Assembly: GCF_003201285.1 (NCBI RefSeq)
Contig: NZ_QICS01000002.1
Coordinates: forward strand, 613,316-677,315
Direction: 5' to 3'
DNA: 64,000 bases
Source of the DNA: Lachnotalea glycerini
GTDB taxonomy: Bacteria > Bacillota > Clostridia > Lachnospirales > Lachnospiraceae
Shown piece by piece: positions 26,448 through 34,616 of this stretch. The notes beneath the pieces were generated by a model. It made no database searches and was not told the origin of the DNA. It saw only the letters and a list, made by a program, of their open reading frames with translations. The position numbers and the translations under genes were made by a program. Numbering within the stretch: the first letter of the stretch is position 1; each line of letters opens with the position of its first letter.

Positions 26448-28061
26448 ATGAATGTACCAATAAATCTGTTTATGTGGAGTATGGCATGTTTGCCGATTGT
26501 TGTTCTACTAGTATTGATGATTAAATTTCAATGGGGAGCAACGGAAGCAGCACCAATAGGGTTGCTTATAACAGTGTTTACAGGACTTGCGTTTTATAAG
26601 GCCGATATTAAACTTCTGGCCTCGGAAAGTGCCAAAGGAATTTGGAGTGCATTAGTTGTACTTATTATAGTATGGACCGCTATTTTATTATATGAAGTTG
26701 CGAACGAAGCGAAAGCATTTCTTGTAATACGAAACGGTATGCAAAAATTATTACCCAACGAATTATTGCTTGTAATAGCAATGGGATGGGTGTTTGAAAG
26801 TTTTTTGCAAGGAATTACAGGATTTGGTGTTGCAGTTGCAGTTGGTGCGCCATTGTTAGTAGGAATTGGAGTGCTTCCACTTTGGGCTGTTATTATTCCA
26901 TTAATAGGACATGCTTGGGGAAATACGTTTGGAACGCTTGCAGTTGCATGGGATGCGCTTACCATGTCCGCCGGATTGGAACCAGGTACTGAATTATATT
27001 TACAGACAGCACTTTGGGCAGCTATATTTATTTGGGTTTGGAATGTGATTACCGGGCTTGCTATCTGCTGGTTCTATGGAAAAGGAAAAGCGTTAAAAAA
27101 GGGGCTTCCAGCAGTACTGATTATATCATTGATTCAGGGTGGTGGACAATTAATTCTCACGCAGATCAATACCACAATAGCTTGTTTTATTCCTGCGTGT
27201 ATTTCATTAGTTGTTTTATTTGTACTTGGAAGAACAAAAATATACAAGGATAAGTGGAGTGTAGAAGATAGTCGTATTATGAACCGTGAATTTACAGAAG
27301 ACAATTCTGATAAATCAACTCAAAATATGTCACTTGTGCAAGCGTTTTTTCCATATGCGATCTTAACTGTTATTACTCTTGTGGTTCTTTTGATTGCACC
27401 AATTAAAGCATTTTTGGGACAGTTCTCATTTGGACTAGCATTTCCGGAGACTTCTACGGCATATGGATTTGTGAATGAAGCATCGGCAAGCTTTTCACCA
27501 TTATCACCATTTACACATGCAAGTATGTTTCTTCTGATTGCATCACTTGTAGGACTTTTGTATTTTAGAAAACATGGATGGATTAAGGCGGGTGGCTGTA
27601 GAGCTGTTTTTGTACAATCTATACAGAAAACCGTGCCTTCTGGTATTGCTGTGATTGGTTTCATCATTATGTCCAAAATAATGGGTGGAACAGGTCAGAC
27701 AATGGTTCTGGCTAATGGTATTGCAAATGTCTTAGGAACCGGTTATGCAGTTCTTGCACCTGTAGTAGGTATGCTTGGTGCCTTTATGACAAGTAGCAAT
27801 ATGGCGTCAAATATCTTGTTTGGTGAGTTCCAAATTACTACAGCAAACTTGTTAGGGCTGAAAACAGCTGCGATTCTTGGAGCCCAAACTGCCGGAGGTG
27901 CAATAGGAAATACAATTTGTCCAGGTAATATTATCCTTGGTACAACCACCGCAAAAATCCTAGGTAAAGAAGGTTTGGTTCTTAAAAAAATCATGCCAAT
28001 TACATTATCGGCGGCAATACTTGTAGGAATCATATTATTTTTTACAATCATATTTGCATAA
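26448..28061 (+). CDS. Lactate permease family transporter (LctP/GlcA type)
   Basis: 537-residue membrane transporter with about 13 hydrophobic helices. Family motifs are FLQGITGFGVAVAVGAPLL, GHAWGNTFGTLAVAWDAL and, late, MTSSNMASNILFG with GAQTAGGAIGNTICPGNI. Known members move L-lactate or glycolate. In this operon, straight after carbamate kinase, the pathway's unused end product is oxamate, a close structural analogue of lactate and pyruvate. Oxamate export, or exchange, is therefore a specific hypothesis; uptake of a pathway substrate is the alternative. AAAGGAG precedes the ATG. Confidence 0.85.
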   Translation: MNVPINLFMWSMACLPIVVLLVLMIKFQWGATEAAPIGLLITVFTGLAFYKADIKLLASESAKGIWSALVVLIIVWTAILLYEVANEAKAFLVIRNGMQKLLPNELLLVIAMGWVFESFLQGITGFGVAVAVGAPLLVGIGVLPLWAVIIPLIGHAWGNTFGTLAVAWDALTMSAGLEPGTELYLQTALWAAIFIWVWNVITGLAICWFYGKGKALKKGLPAVLIISLIQGGGQLILTQINTTIACFIPACISLVVLFVLGRTKIYKDKWSVEDSRIMNREFTEDNSDKSTQNMSLVQAFFPYAILTVITLVVLLIAPIKAFLGQFSFGLAFPETSTAYGFVNEASASFSPLSPFTHASMFLLIASLVGLLYFRKHGWIKAGGCRAVFVQSIQKTVPSGIAVIGFIIMSKIMGGTGQTMVLANGIANVLGTGYAVLAPVVGMLGAFMTSSNMASNILFGEFQITTANLLGLKTAAILGAQTAGGAIGNTICPGNIILGTTTAKILGKEGLVLKKIMPITLSAAILVGIILFFTIIFA

Positions 28062-28074
28062 GGAGGAATTACAA

Positions 28075-28272
28075 GTGGAAAAAAAAACATTTTTTAAAAC
28101 ATTAGAAGGTGAATTGACAATTGCATTTTTTATTATTATAATTGCATTTGTATTGATATTATTTGGTTTAAACAAAACAAATGAGGAATTATGCTTGAGC
28201 GGATTCATTCTAATTGTAGCAGCTATGCTATTCTCCCCTTTTAAAGTGTTTATATTACAACGAAATAAATAA
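28075..28272 (+). CDS. Small two-helix membrane protein
   Basis: 65-residue protein, start GTG at 28075 with AGGAGG 8 bases upstream. After a charged start MEKKTFFKTLEGE there are two hydrophobic helices separated by LNKTNEELC, and a basic C-terminus, LQRNK. I do not recognise a family. It follows the lactate-type permease by 13 bases, so it may be an accessory subunit of that transporter, but nothing in the sequence proves it. Confidence 0.7.
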   Translation: MEKKTFFKTLEGELTIAFFIIIIAFVLILFGLNKTNEELCLSGFILIVAAMLFSPFKVFILQRNK

Positions 28273-28355
28273 TATCAAAGAAAAGAAAATTAATCTTTAA
28301 AAATAGAATATGCTGACTAATATTGGGAGTAATCAGTGGAGAAATGGAGAGTTAT

Positions 28356-29360
28356 ATGAACAATGAACTATTAAATCCTTCCTATAAAAAGGAAAATATA
28401 CAAATTCTGAGAAGGTATTTAAGATTAACACAGAAAGAGTTTATCAATCAATTTTTGACAGATGAAAATGGAAAGACAACAATGAGTATTTCGACATTAT
28501 CAAATCTTGAAGCAAAGGGTGGCAGCAGAATTAGTGAAGTTATCTATGTTGTTTCAAAAAAGTTATCTGTTGATCCGTTGATTTTCTCCATGGTTCCAGA
28601 GGAATTTTCAGAGAATGTGAGGATTCTTCTTCCAAGCACCATTGATACGGAAAGCATTCGGAATATGAATGCTAAAAAAGGCAATATTGGTCAGTTAATT
28701 TATCAACTCACGAGCTATTTTGCGGAACAGATATTTGATGAAAAATTAAAAAAAGGAGATCAAATAGAGTCGGATCGCGTCTTAGCCAACAAATTAAATG
28801 TTGGGAGATCCGTAATTAGGGAAGCATTAAAAGTACTTGATGTTCTGGGTTTAATTGATATTCGCCCAGGACAAGGCTCTTTTATTAGCAGTGATGAGTC
28901 AGATTTTTTTATTATTCCATTGTCCTGGTCTTTGTTTTTGAATGGGAATCAAGTTGATAATATCGTGACAGTACGAAATCTATTAGAAGTCAAGACGGCA
29001 GAACTGGCAGCAGAATGCGATGATAGCGCAAGTTTGAATAAACTTTTTGAAGTGACACATAAAATGCATAATGCTTATTTACAACAAAATTTTAAGGAGT
29101 TTCTAGATGATGATTTAGAGTTTCATATTTGTATTGCTGAATGTTCACAGAATAAAGTGATTTATAGCTTAATTCAAACAATTAGTAATTTAATGCGCCA
29201 TGTGAGTGGAACTGGTATGGTAAATGCTGAGCAATTGAAAGAAATATATGAGGAACATCATAAAATATACGGATTTATACTGGCTCATGATAAGGAATCG
29301 GCAGCTAAGGCGATGAAAGAGCATTTAGATAAATCGGGTGACAGATATAATTATAGATAG
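28356..29360 (+). CDS. Dual-HTH regulator: XRE plus GntR/FCD
   Basis: 334-residue transcription regulator with an unusual layout. Residues about 9-75 form an XRE-type helix-turn-helix (ILRRYLRLTQKEFINQF, ISTLSNLEAKG). Residues about 115-185 form a GntR winged helix (ESDRVLANKLNVGRSVIREALKVLDVLGLI, RPGQGSF). The rest is an FCD ligand-binding domain of the FadR group with ELAAEC and DDDLEFHICIAECSQN. The ATG at 28356 is preferred: GGAGAG lies just upstream. It ends the allE transcript and is the best candidate to bind the TGGTTGACCA-type sites, probably responding to a ureide. An ordinary FadR-type regulator would lack the XRE part. Confidence 0.85.
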   Translation: MNNELLNPSYKKENIQILRRYLRLTQKEFINQFLTDENGKTTMSISTLSNLEAKGGSRISEVIYVVSKKLSVDPLIFSMVPEEFSENVRILLPSTIDTESIRNMNAKKGNIGQLIYQLTSYFAEQIFDEKLKKGDQIESDRVLANKLNVGRSVIREALKVLDVLGLIDIRPGQGSFISSDESDFFIIPLSWSLFLNGNQVDNIVTVRNLLEVKTAELAAECDDSASLNKLFEVTHKMHNAYLQQNFKEFLDDDLEFHICIAECSQNKVIYSLIQTISNLMRHVSGTGMVNAEQLKEIYEEHHKIYGFILAHDKESAAKAMKEHLDKSGDRYNYR

Positions 29361-29430
29361 ATGTGCATAGTATTGGATTTCGAACAATAAATAAACTTTA
29401 TTTAAAAGCTTTTGGAATAATCATGTTGAT

Positions 29431-29474
29431 AAAAAACCTTATGTTAACGAAAACCTGTTGATATAAGGTTTTTT
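29431..29474 (+). terminator. Terminator after the ureide operon
   Basis: AAAAAACCTTAT at 29431-29442 pairs with ATAAGGTTTTTT at 29463-29474, with partial inner pairing and a T run of nine. Confidence 0.88.
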
Positions 29475-29533
29475 TTTGTAGTGTTTTATGATATCATGAG
29501 AAATATGCTTCATATAATTTATTTTTAAAACCA

Positions 29534-29570
29534 TTGACAATATTTAATATCGATAATATAATATCGATAT
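29534..29570 (+). promoter_or_regulatory. Strong sigma-A promoter with twin ATATCGATA palindromes
   Basis: Consensus TTGACA at 29534-29539, a 17-base spacer and consensus TATAAT at 29557-29562. ATATCGATA occurs at 29547-29555 in the spacer and again at 29561-29569, overlapping the -10 and start site, 14 bases apart. This suggests a repressed promoter for the rex operon. The site does not resemble a Rex operator (TTGTTAA/TTAACAA). Confidence 0.75.
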
Positions 29571-29628
29571 AGGTTTATCTAATGCATAACAAAGCAAAGT
29601 TTTGAAATGTATTGTAATAAATCATTTA

Positions 29629-29722
29629 CTCATCGCAAAACTTCTTAATTGTTTACCTCTAATTAGATGTATTTGCCAAAAGGGCTACGGCATTGCTATT
29701 GCAGCCGTATTCCTGCGATGAG
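29629..29722 (+). ncRNA. Candidate structured 5' leader of rex operon
   Basis: CTCATCGCA at 29629-29637 pairs with TGCGATGAG at 29714-29722 as a 9-bp closing stem. It encloses a hairpin built from TCTTAATT and AATTAGA, and a second hairpin TACGGC (29686-29691) with GCCGTA (29704-29709) extended by TGC/GCA. It lies in the roughly 210-base leader between the strong promoter and rex. The closed multi-branch fold looks like a riboswitch or other cis-regulatory RNA, but I cannot match it to a class I know. Confidence 0.5.
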
Positions 29723-29781
29723 CACAGATAAAGCGTGATATTGCCAATTGATAAATATATTCAAAAAAGGAGTATTATTTT

Positions 29782-30420
29782 ATGGAGAACAAGAAACCGA
29801 TTTCTCTGCAAACATTAAAGCGTTTGCCAATTTATTTGCAATATTTAAAGGCTTTGCAAAGAGATAGTGTGAAACACATATCATCAACTTCCATTGCGTT
29901 GGCTCTTGGTCAAAATGACGTTCAGGTGAGGAAAGATTTGGCATCTGTCAGTGATAGAGGTAAGCCTAAGATAGGATATGTATTAATTGAGTTAATTTCG
30001 GATATAGAGAGCTATCTTGGATATGACAATGTCCAAAATGCTGTAATTGTAGGCGCAGGTAATTTAGGACGTGCGCTTTTGTGTTATCATGGTTTTTCTA
30101 ATTACAATTTGGATATTGTAGCAGCGTTTGATAATAACGATGATATTATAGGTAAAATGATAAAAAATAAGCAGATTTTTTCAATAAACAAGCTTAAAAA
30201 TTTATGTGAACGAATGAAAATAAAAATTGGTATTATTACAGTACCAGATTACGAAGCACAAAAGGTATGCGATCTAATGGTTGAGAGTGGTATATTAGCA
30301 ATTTGGAATTTTGCACCAATCAATTTAAATGTTCCAAAAGAGGTAATCGTTCAGAATGAAAATATAGGAAGCTCGCTTGCTATCTTATCAAAGCATCTGA
30401 AAGAAAAATTATACAAATAG
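29782..30420 (+). CDS. rex: Redox-sensing transcriptional repressor Rex
   Basis: 212-residue NAD(H)-responsive repressor. An N-terminal winged helix with ISSTSIALALGQNDVQVRKDLA is followed by a Rossmann domain with GAGNLGRAL and the family's late segment GILAIWNFAPINLNVP. Rex blocks fermentation and hydrogenase genes when NADH/NAD+ is low. AAAGGAG precedes the ATG. It is followed after 45 bases by Fe-S and hydrogenase-like sensor genes, so it probably heads a redox-sensing transcript. The length is typical. Confidence 0.95.
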   Translation: MENKKPISLQTLKRLPIYLQYLKALQRDSVKHISSTSIALALGQNDVQVRKDLASVSDRGKPKIGYVLIELISDIESYLGYDNVQNAVIVGAGNLGRALLCYHGFSNYNLDIVAAFDNNDDIIGKMIKNKQIFSINKLKNLCERMKIKIGIITVPDYEAQKVCDLMVESGILAIWNFAPINLNVPKEVIVQNENIGSSLAILSKHLKEKLYK

Positions 30421-30465
30421 TTTTACATTGATGTGAATCGTTCAAGATAAGACGGAGGATAATTT

Positions 30466-30711
30466 ATGAAAATTACAGTTTGTATAGGAAGCTCCTGCCA
30501 TTTAAAAGGATCTAGATTGATTGTAGAAGAATTTCAACGTTTAATAGAAAAATATAATTTAGGCGATACCGTTGAGCTTTGTGGCGCTTTTTGCATGGGG
30601 AATTGCATGGAAGGGGTTTGTGTCAAAATAGATGAACGTATGTTTTCGTTAAGAGCAGATAATACGAAAGCATTTTTTGAAAATGAAGTTTTAAATAGAT
30701 TAAATACATAA
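30466..30711 (+). CDS. Thioredoxin-like [2Fe-2S] ferredoxin (NuoE-like)
   Basis: 81-residue small protein with four cysteines in CIGSSC and CGAFCMGNC, the pattern of thioredoxin-fold [2Fe-2S] ferredoxins and NuoE C-termini. Much shorter than NuoE, so it is a stand-alone electron carrier. GGAGG precedes the ATG. It lies between rex and the sensory hydrogenase-like gene and probably passes electrons to or from that protein; that partner role is inferred. Confidence 0.85.
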   Translation: MKITVCIGSSCHLKGSRLIVEEFQRLIEKYNLGDTVELCGAFCMGNCMEGVCVKIDERMFSLRADNTKAFFENEVLNRLNT

Positions 30712-30759
30712 AAACGAGTTCTCGCATAAGTGTGTTTGTGAAAATGGAGGAAGAAGCAA

Positions 30760-32436
30760 TTGAACGATTATTTAAAATTCAAAAAATCAAATTGCAAAAA
30801 TTGTTATAGATGCATACGGCACTGTCCAGTTAAATCAATTCGCTTTTCTGATAATCAAGCAAATATTATTAGCCAAGACTGTATATTGTGTGGACATTGT
30901 TTTTTGAATTGTCCGCAAAATGCAAAAGAAATCAGAAATGATATTGAAAAGGCAAAAGCGATTATAAAAAGTAATGTCCCTGTTTACGCTAGCATTGCGC
31001 CTTCCTTTGTTGCTAACTATGATAATGCAACCATCTTTTCGATGGAAAAGGCATTAAAGCAGCTTGGTTTTTTAGGAGTGGAGGAAACTTCAATTGGAGC
31101 TACTATTGTAAAGAAACAGTATGAGGACTTAATTAGTGAAGAAAAGCAGGAAGTTATTATTTCCTCCTGCTGTCATACAGTTAATTTGTTGATACAAAAA
31201 TATTATCCGGAGGCTTTGCCTTATCTGGCTAAGGTTGTTTCGCCAATGCAGGCGCATAATAATGATATCAAACGAAGATTCAAAGGAGCCAAGACAATTT
31301 TTATCGGACCTTGTCTTTCCAAAAAGGCTGAGGCAGAGAGCTATAAAGATGGTGTAGATTGCGTATTAACCTTTGAAGAGCTTTCAGCGTGGTTAGAAGA
31401 AGAAAATATTCAATTAGAATATATTCAAGATACCCATGAAAAAGGACTTGCAAGACTGTTCCCAACTACTGGTGGTATCTTGAAAACATTAACTGTAAAA
31501 AAGCCAGAATATTCCTATATTGCTATCGATGGAATTGAAAATTGTATGAATGCTTTGAAGGATGTTATTAATGGAAAACTTGGTAAATGCTTTATTGAAA
31601 TGTCTTCCTGTATAGGCAGCTGCATTGGTGGTCCTGCTATGGATAAAAGTCATCGTTCTCCAATTAAAGATTTTCTGCGTGTTCATGATTATGCAAAGGA
31701 AGAGGATTTTGATATCTTCGATTATACAGAAAATGAGCTGAATGTTAATTTTAGTTCACTTGCAGGAAGTAGTTTGGTCTTTGATGATGCTGCAATTGAA
31801 GAGGTTTTAAAACAAATGGGGAAAACAAAGCCGGAGCATGAACTAAATTGCGGAAGCTGTGGGTATAATTCATGCCGTGATAAAGCTAAAGCAGTATTGG
31901 AGGGTAAGGCAAACATTGGTATGTGTCTGCCCTATCTGAAAGAAAAAGCAGAATCCTTTTCAGATAATATTATTTCAAATACTCCAAATGCAATTCTTGT
32001 GTTAAATGAAGAATTAAAGGTTCAGCAAATCAACCATGCAGCATGTGATTTACTTAATATTGCAACAGCGACGGATATTTTGGGAGATCATGTAGTTCGT
32101 ATTCTAGATCCCTTTCCATTTTTTGAGGCATATGAAAATGGGAAAAATACTTATGATAAGAGAGAATATTTTGCGGAATATAGAAAATATGTGGAGCAGA
32201 CTGTTATCTATGATAGGAGTTATCATATTCTGATTTGCATTATGAGAGATATTACAGAAGAATCAAGGCAGCGTCAGCAAAAGGAAATTACAAGGCAAAA
32301 AACAATAGAAATAACAAATAATGTTATAGAAAAGCAAATGCGCGCCGTTCAGGAAATTGCATCTTTACTGGGGGAAACAACAGCGGAAACGAAAGTAGCA
32401 CTTACTAAGTTAAAGGAGTCTTTGTACGATGAATAG
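30760..32436 (+). CDS. Sensory [FeFe]-hydrogenase-like protein with PAS domain
   Basis: 558-residue Fe-S protein. Two [4Fe-4S] ferredoxin motifs (CKNCYRCIRHCP, CILCGHCFLNCP) precede an [FeFe]-hydrogenase large-subunit domain. The H-cluster motifs are altered but keep their cysteines: SSCCHTV (C137/C138) for TSCCPxW, GPCLSKKAEA (C185) for MPCxxKxxE, and EMSSCIGSC (C284, C288) for the third. Next come a four-cysteine Fe-S domain (NCGSCGYNSC) and a PAS domain near residues 405-500. This is the layout of putative H2- or redox-sensing hydrogenases rather than a metabolic enzyme. The TTG start has GGAGG 9 bases upstream. It overlaps the SpoIIE-type phosphatase gene, its likely output. Confidence 0.85.
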   Translation: MNDYLKFKKSNCKNCYRCIRHCPVKSIRFSDNQANIISQDCILCGHCFLNCPQNAKEIRNDIEKAKAIIKSNVPVYASIAPSFVANYDNATIFSMEKALKQLGFLGVEETSIGATIVKKQYEDLISEEKQEVIISSCCHTVNLLIQKYYPEALPYLAKVVSPMQAHNNDIKRRFKGAKTIFIGPCLSKKAEAESYKDGVDCVLTFEELSAWLEEENIQLEYIQDTHEKGLARLFPTTGGILKTLTVKKPEYSYIAIDGIENCMNALKDVINGKLGKCFIEMSSCIGSCIGGPAMDKSHRSPIKDFLRVHDYAKEEDFDIFDYTENELNVNFSSLAGSSLVFDDAAIEEVLKQMGKTKPEHELNCGSCGYNSCRDKAKAVLEGKANIGMCLPYLKEKAESFSDNIISNTPNAILVLNEELKVQQINHAACDLLNIATATDILGDHVVRILDPFPFFEAYENGKNTYDKREYFAEYRKYVEQTVIYDRSYHILICIMRDITEESRQRQQKEITRQKTIEITNNVIEKQMRAVQEIASLLGETTAETKVALTKLKESLYDE

Positions 32437-33604
32437 TTTGTGTACTGACATAGGGTATTTAAGCTTGAATAAATATGGAGAGCAGCTTTGTGGTGATCAT
32501 GTAGAGGTTGTACTAGAGGAGGATAATTCAACCGTAGTTGTATTAGCTGATGGATTAGGCAGTGGTGTAAAGGCAAATATATTGTCTACCCTGACTTCAA
32601 AAATAATATCAACTATGATGGCTAATTCACTAAGTGTTAGTGAATGTGTTTCTACAATGGTTGCGACACTTCCAATTTGCAAGGTTCGCCAAATAGCATA
32701 TTCTACGTTTACGATGATACGTATTTTTAATAATTTGGAGGCAGAAATCATTCAGTATGATAATCCACATGTGATTTTACTTCGAAATGGTAAGAATTAT
32801 GATTATCCAAAAACCTCTGAGATGATTGATAATAAAACAATATACAAATCGAAAATTAATCTTTTGGAAGAGGATACCTTTATATTAATGAGCGATGGCG
32901 CCATTCATGCGGGCGTTGGACTTACACTAAACTTAGGGTGGCAGAGAGATGATATTATTCGGTTTATGGAAATGATATACAACGAGGATTTTACAGCCAA
33001 AACTTTAAGTACTATGTTGATTGATCAATGTAATTCCTTATATGCAGGAAAGCCGGGAGATGATACAACAGTTTGTACTGTAAAGTTAAGAAAAAGAAAA
33101 GCAATGAATCTTCTGATTGGTCCGGCATCCGATCCGAATGATGACCAAAAGATGATGGCATTGTTTTTTGCAAAGGAAGGTAAGCACATTGTTTGCGGTG
33201 GGACTACTTCGACACTTGCGGCAAGCTATTTACATAAAACGCTAGAGATAGGCATTCCACAGTATATCTCTCCTGATATTCCGCCAATTGCCAAAATAGA
33301 AGGAGTGGATTTGGTCACAGAAGGAGTAATTACCATTAATAAAGTATTAGAATATGCGAAAGATTATCTAAAGGACAATAGACAATATACTTACTGGAGT
33401 TACAAGATGGATGGAGCTTCTATGATTGCCAGACTGCTGTTTGAAGAAGCAACAGATATTAATTTTTTTGTGGGTAAAGCAGTGAATCCTGCGCATCAAA
33501 ATCCTAATTTACCGATTGGATTTAATATAAAAATGAGTTTGGTTGAAGAGCTTGCAGCATATTTAAAGGCAATGAACAAAAAAATAAAAGTAAGCTATTT
33601 TTAG
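32429..33604 (+). CDS. SpoIIE/PP2C-type protein phosphatase
   Basis: 391-residue predicted serine phosphatase. Metal-binding aspartates are visible in LADGLGSGVKAN, LMSDGAIHAGVG and PGDDTTVCTVKL, across residues about 30-215. The remaining C-terminal part (LLIGPASDPNDDQ, HIVCGGTTSTLAASYL) is typical of phosphatases linked to PAS-type hydrogenase-like proteins. The start overlaps the sensor gene by 8 bases. The pair should convert an Fe-S/PAS redox signal into dephosphorylation of an unknown target. No anti-sigma or STAS partner gene lies nearby. Confidence 0.85.
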   Translation: MNSLCTDIGYLSLNKYGEQLCGDHVEVVLEEDNSTVVVLADGLGSGVKANILSTLTSKIISTMMANSLSVSECVSTMVATLPICKVRQIAYSTFTMIRIFNNLEAEIIQYDNPHVILLRNGKNYDYPKTSEMIDNKTIYKSKINLLEEDTFILMSDGAIHAGVGLTLNLGWQRDDIIRFMEMIYNEDFTAKTLSTMLIDQCNSLYAGKPGDDTTVCTVKLRKRKAMNLLIGPASDPNDDQKMMALFFAKEGKHIVCGGTTSTLAASYLHKTLEIGIPQYISPDIPPIAKIEGVDLVTEGVITINKVLEYAKDYLKDNRQYTYWSYKMDGASMIARLLFEEATDINFFVGKAVNPAHQNPNLPIGFNIKMSLVEELAAYLKAMNKKIKVSYF

Positions 33605-33741
33605 CAAATTTAAGATTAATGCAGTTCATATAAGATGTATCACATTTTGTATGGACTGTTATTGTTATATAGGAAATACTGGTTATGTTAAAAGATAAAT
33701 AATTCATGATTAACATTATAATCCATGATGGACTTGTGTTA

Positions 33742-33756
33742 TGTGATATGGTCACA
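33742..33756. promoter_or_regulatory. CRP/Rex-like palindrome TGTGATATGGTCACA
   Basis: TGTGA and TCACA half-sites with a five-base spacer lie about 50 bases before the ferredoxin gene at 33808. They resemble CRP-family or TTGTGA-type Rex half-sites, although both usually have six-base spacing. Could control the ferredoxin/chemoreceptor genes. Confidence 0.35.
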
Positions 33757-33807
33757 GATTAAATGCTGCATAATGGATATGATAGGTAAAAACATTATGG
33801 AGGAACT

Positions 33808-34026
33808 ATGACAGGTAGAAGAATAAAAAAATACGCAGTAGTGACAAAAAGATATTGTGTGGGATGTGGAAGCTGCATCAAGGAGTGTCCTAAGGAAGCA
33901 ATCAGCGTCCCAAATGGGGTATTTGCCATTGTCGATTTAGAAAAATGTGTGGGATGTGGTTTATGTGTTAAAATATGTCCTGCATCTGTGATTCATATAA
34001 AAACAGATAGTAAGGAGGCGTTGTAA
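33808..34026 (+). CDS. 2x[4Fe-4S] ferredoxin
   Basis: 72-residue ferredoxin with two classical clusters, CVGCGSCIKECP and CVGCGLCVKICP, and a short basic N-terminus. Low-potential electron carrier in the cytosol. GGAGG lies before the ATG. It directly abuts the membrane Fe-S protein gene that follows, so it probably supplies or takes electrons from it. Confidence 0.9.
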   Translation: MTGRRIKKYAVVTKRYCVGCGSCIKECPKEAISVPNGVFAIVDLEKCVGCGLCVKICPASVIHIKTDSKEAL

Positions 34027-34602
34027 ATGAAGACAAAGAAAAAGAACTGGTATGACTATCTATGGGTATTGTCAACGCTTTATATGGTGATAGGATTTTT
34101 TAATATTCTATTTGCGTGGCTTGGCATGATTTGTTTTTTGGTGCCTCTTGCAATTTCAATCATAAATGGAAATAAAATATATTGTAATAAATATTGCGGA
34201 AGAGGGCAATTATTTGATTTGCTGGGAAAACAATTAAAACTCTCAAGGAAAAAAGACATACCACATTTTATAAGAAGTAATTGGTTTCGATATGGCTTTT
34301 TGATTTTCTTTTTAATGATGTTTGCAAATATGCTCTTTTCTACTTATTTGGTTTTTATCGGCAGCAGTGGATTAAAGCAGATTGTAAGCTTATTATGGAG
34401 CTTTAAGCTACCTTGGCATTTTGCTTACCGTGGCAGTAGTTTATCACCGTGGGTTGTGCAATATGCATTTGGCTTTTACAGCGTGATGCTTACGTCCACT
34501 GTTTTAGGTTTGATAACAATGCTTTTATATAAGCCTCGTTCGTGGTGCGTTTATTGTCCAATGGGCACTATGACACAAGGAATATGCAAGATAAAGAATT
34601 GA
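34027..34602 (+). CDS. Membrane protein with NapH/NosR-like cysteine motifs
   Basis: 191-residue membrane protein with four to five hydrophobic helices. [15 protein letters not shown] near residue 53 and [12 protein letters not shown] near the C-terminus are the paired CxxxC-P cysteine motifs of the NapH/NosR/CcoG-type membrane electron-transfer family. There is no complete ferredoxin domain. It starts right after the ferredoxin stop codon. A role in membrane redox relay is plausible, but no partner oxidoreductase is encoded here. Confidence 0.75.
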   Translation: MKTKKKNWYDYLWVLSTLYMVIGFFNILFAWLGMICFLVPLAISIINGNKIYCNKYCGRGQLFDLLGKQLKLSRKKDIPHFIRSNWFRYGFLIFFLMMFANMLFSTYLVFIGSSGLKQIVSLLWSFKLPWHFAYRGSSLSPWVVQYAFGFYSVMLTSTVLGLITMLLYKPRSWCVYCPMGTMTQGICKIKN

Positions 34603-34616
34603 AAGGAGACAAAATC

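Noticed and set aside
29534..29570. Rex operator in the rex promoter
   Set aside because: The palindromes are ATATCGATA, not the TTGTTAA/TTAACAA or TTGTGA/TCACAA types that Rex binds.
29629..29722. Assignment of the rex leader to a known riboswitch class
   Set aside because: I compared it from memory with c-di-GMP-I, purine, cobalamin, TPP, SAM and Moco types. None of their core sequences were present, so I left it unassigned.
30760..32436. Metabolic H2-producing hydrogenase
   Set aside because: H-cluster motifs deviate from the catalytic consensus, and a PAS domain plus adjacent phosphatase gene indicate a sensor.
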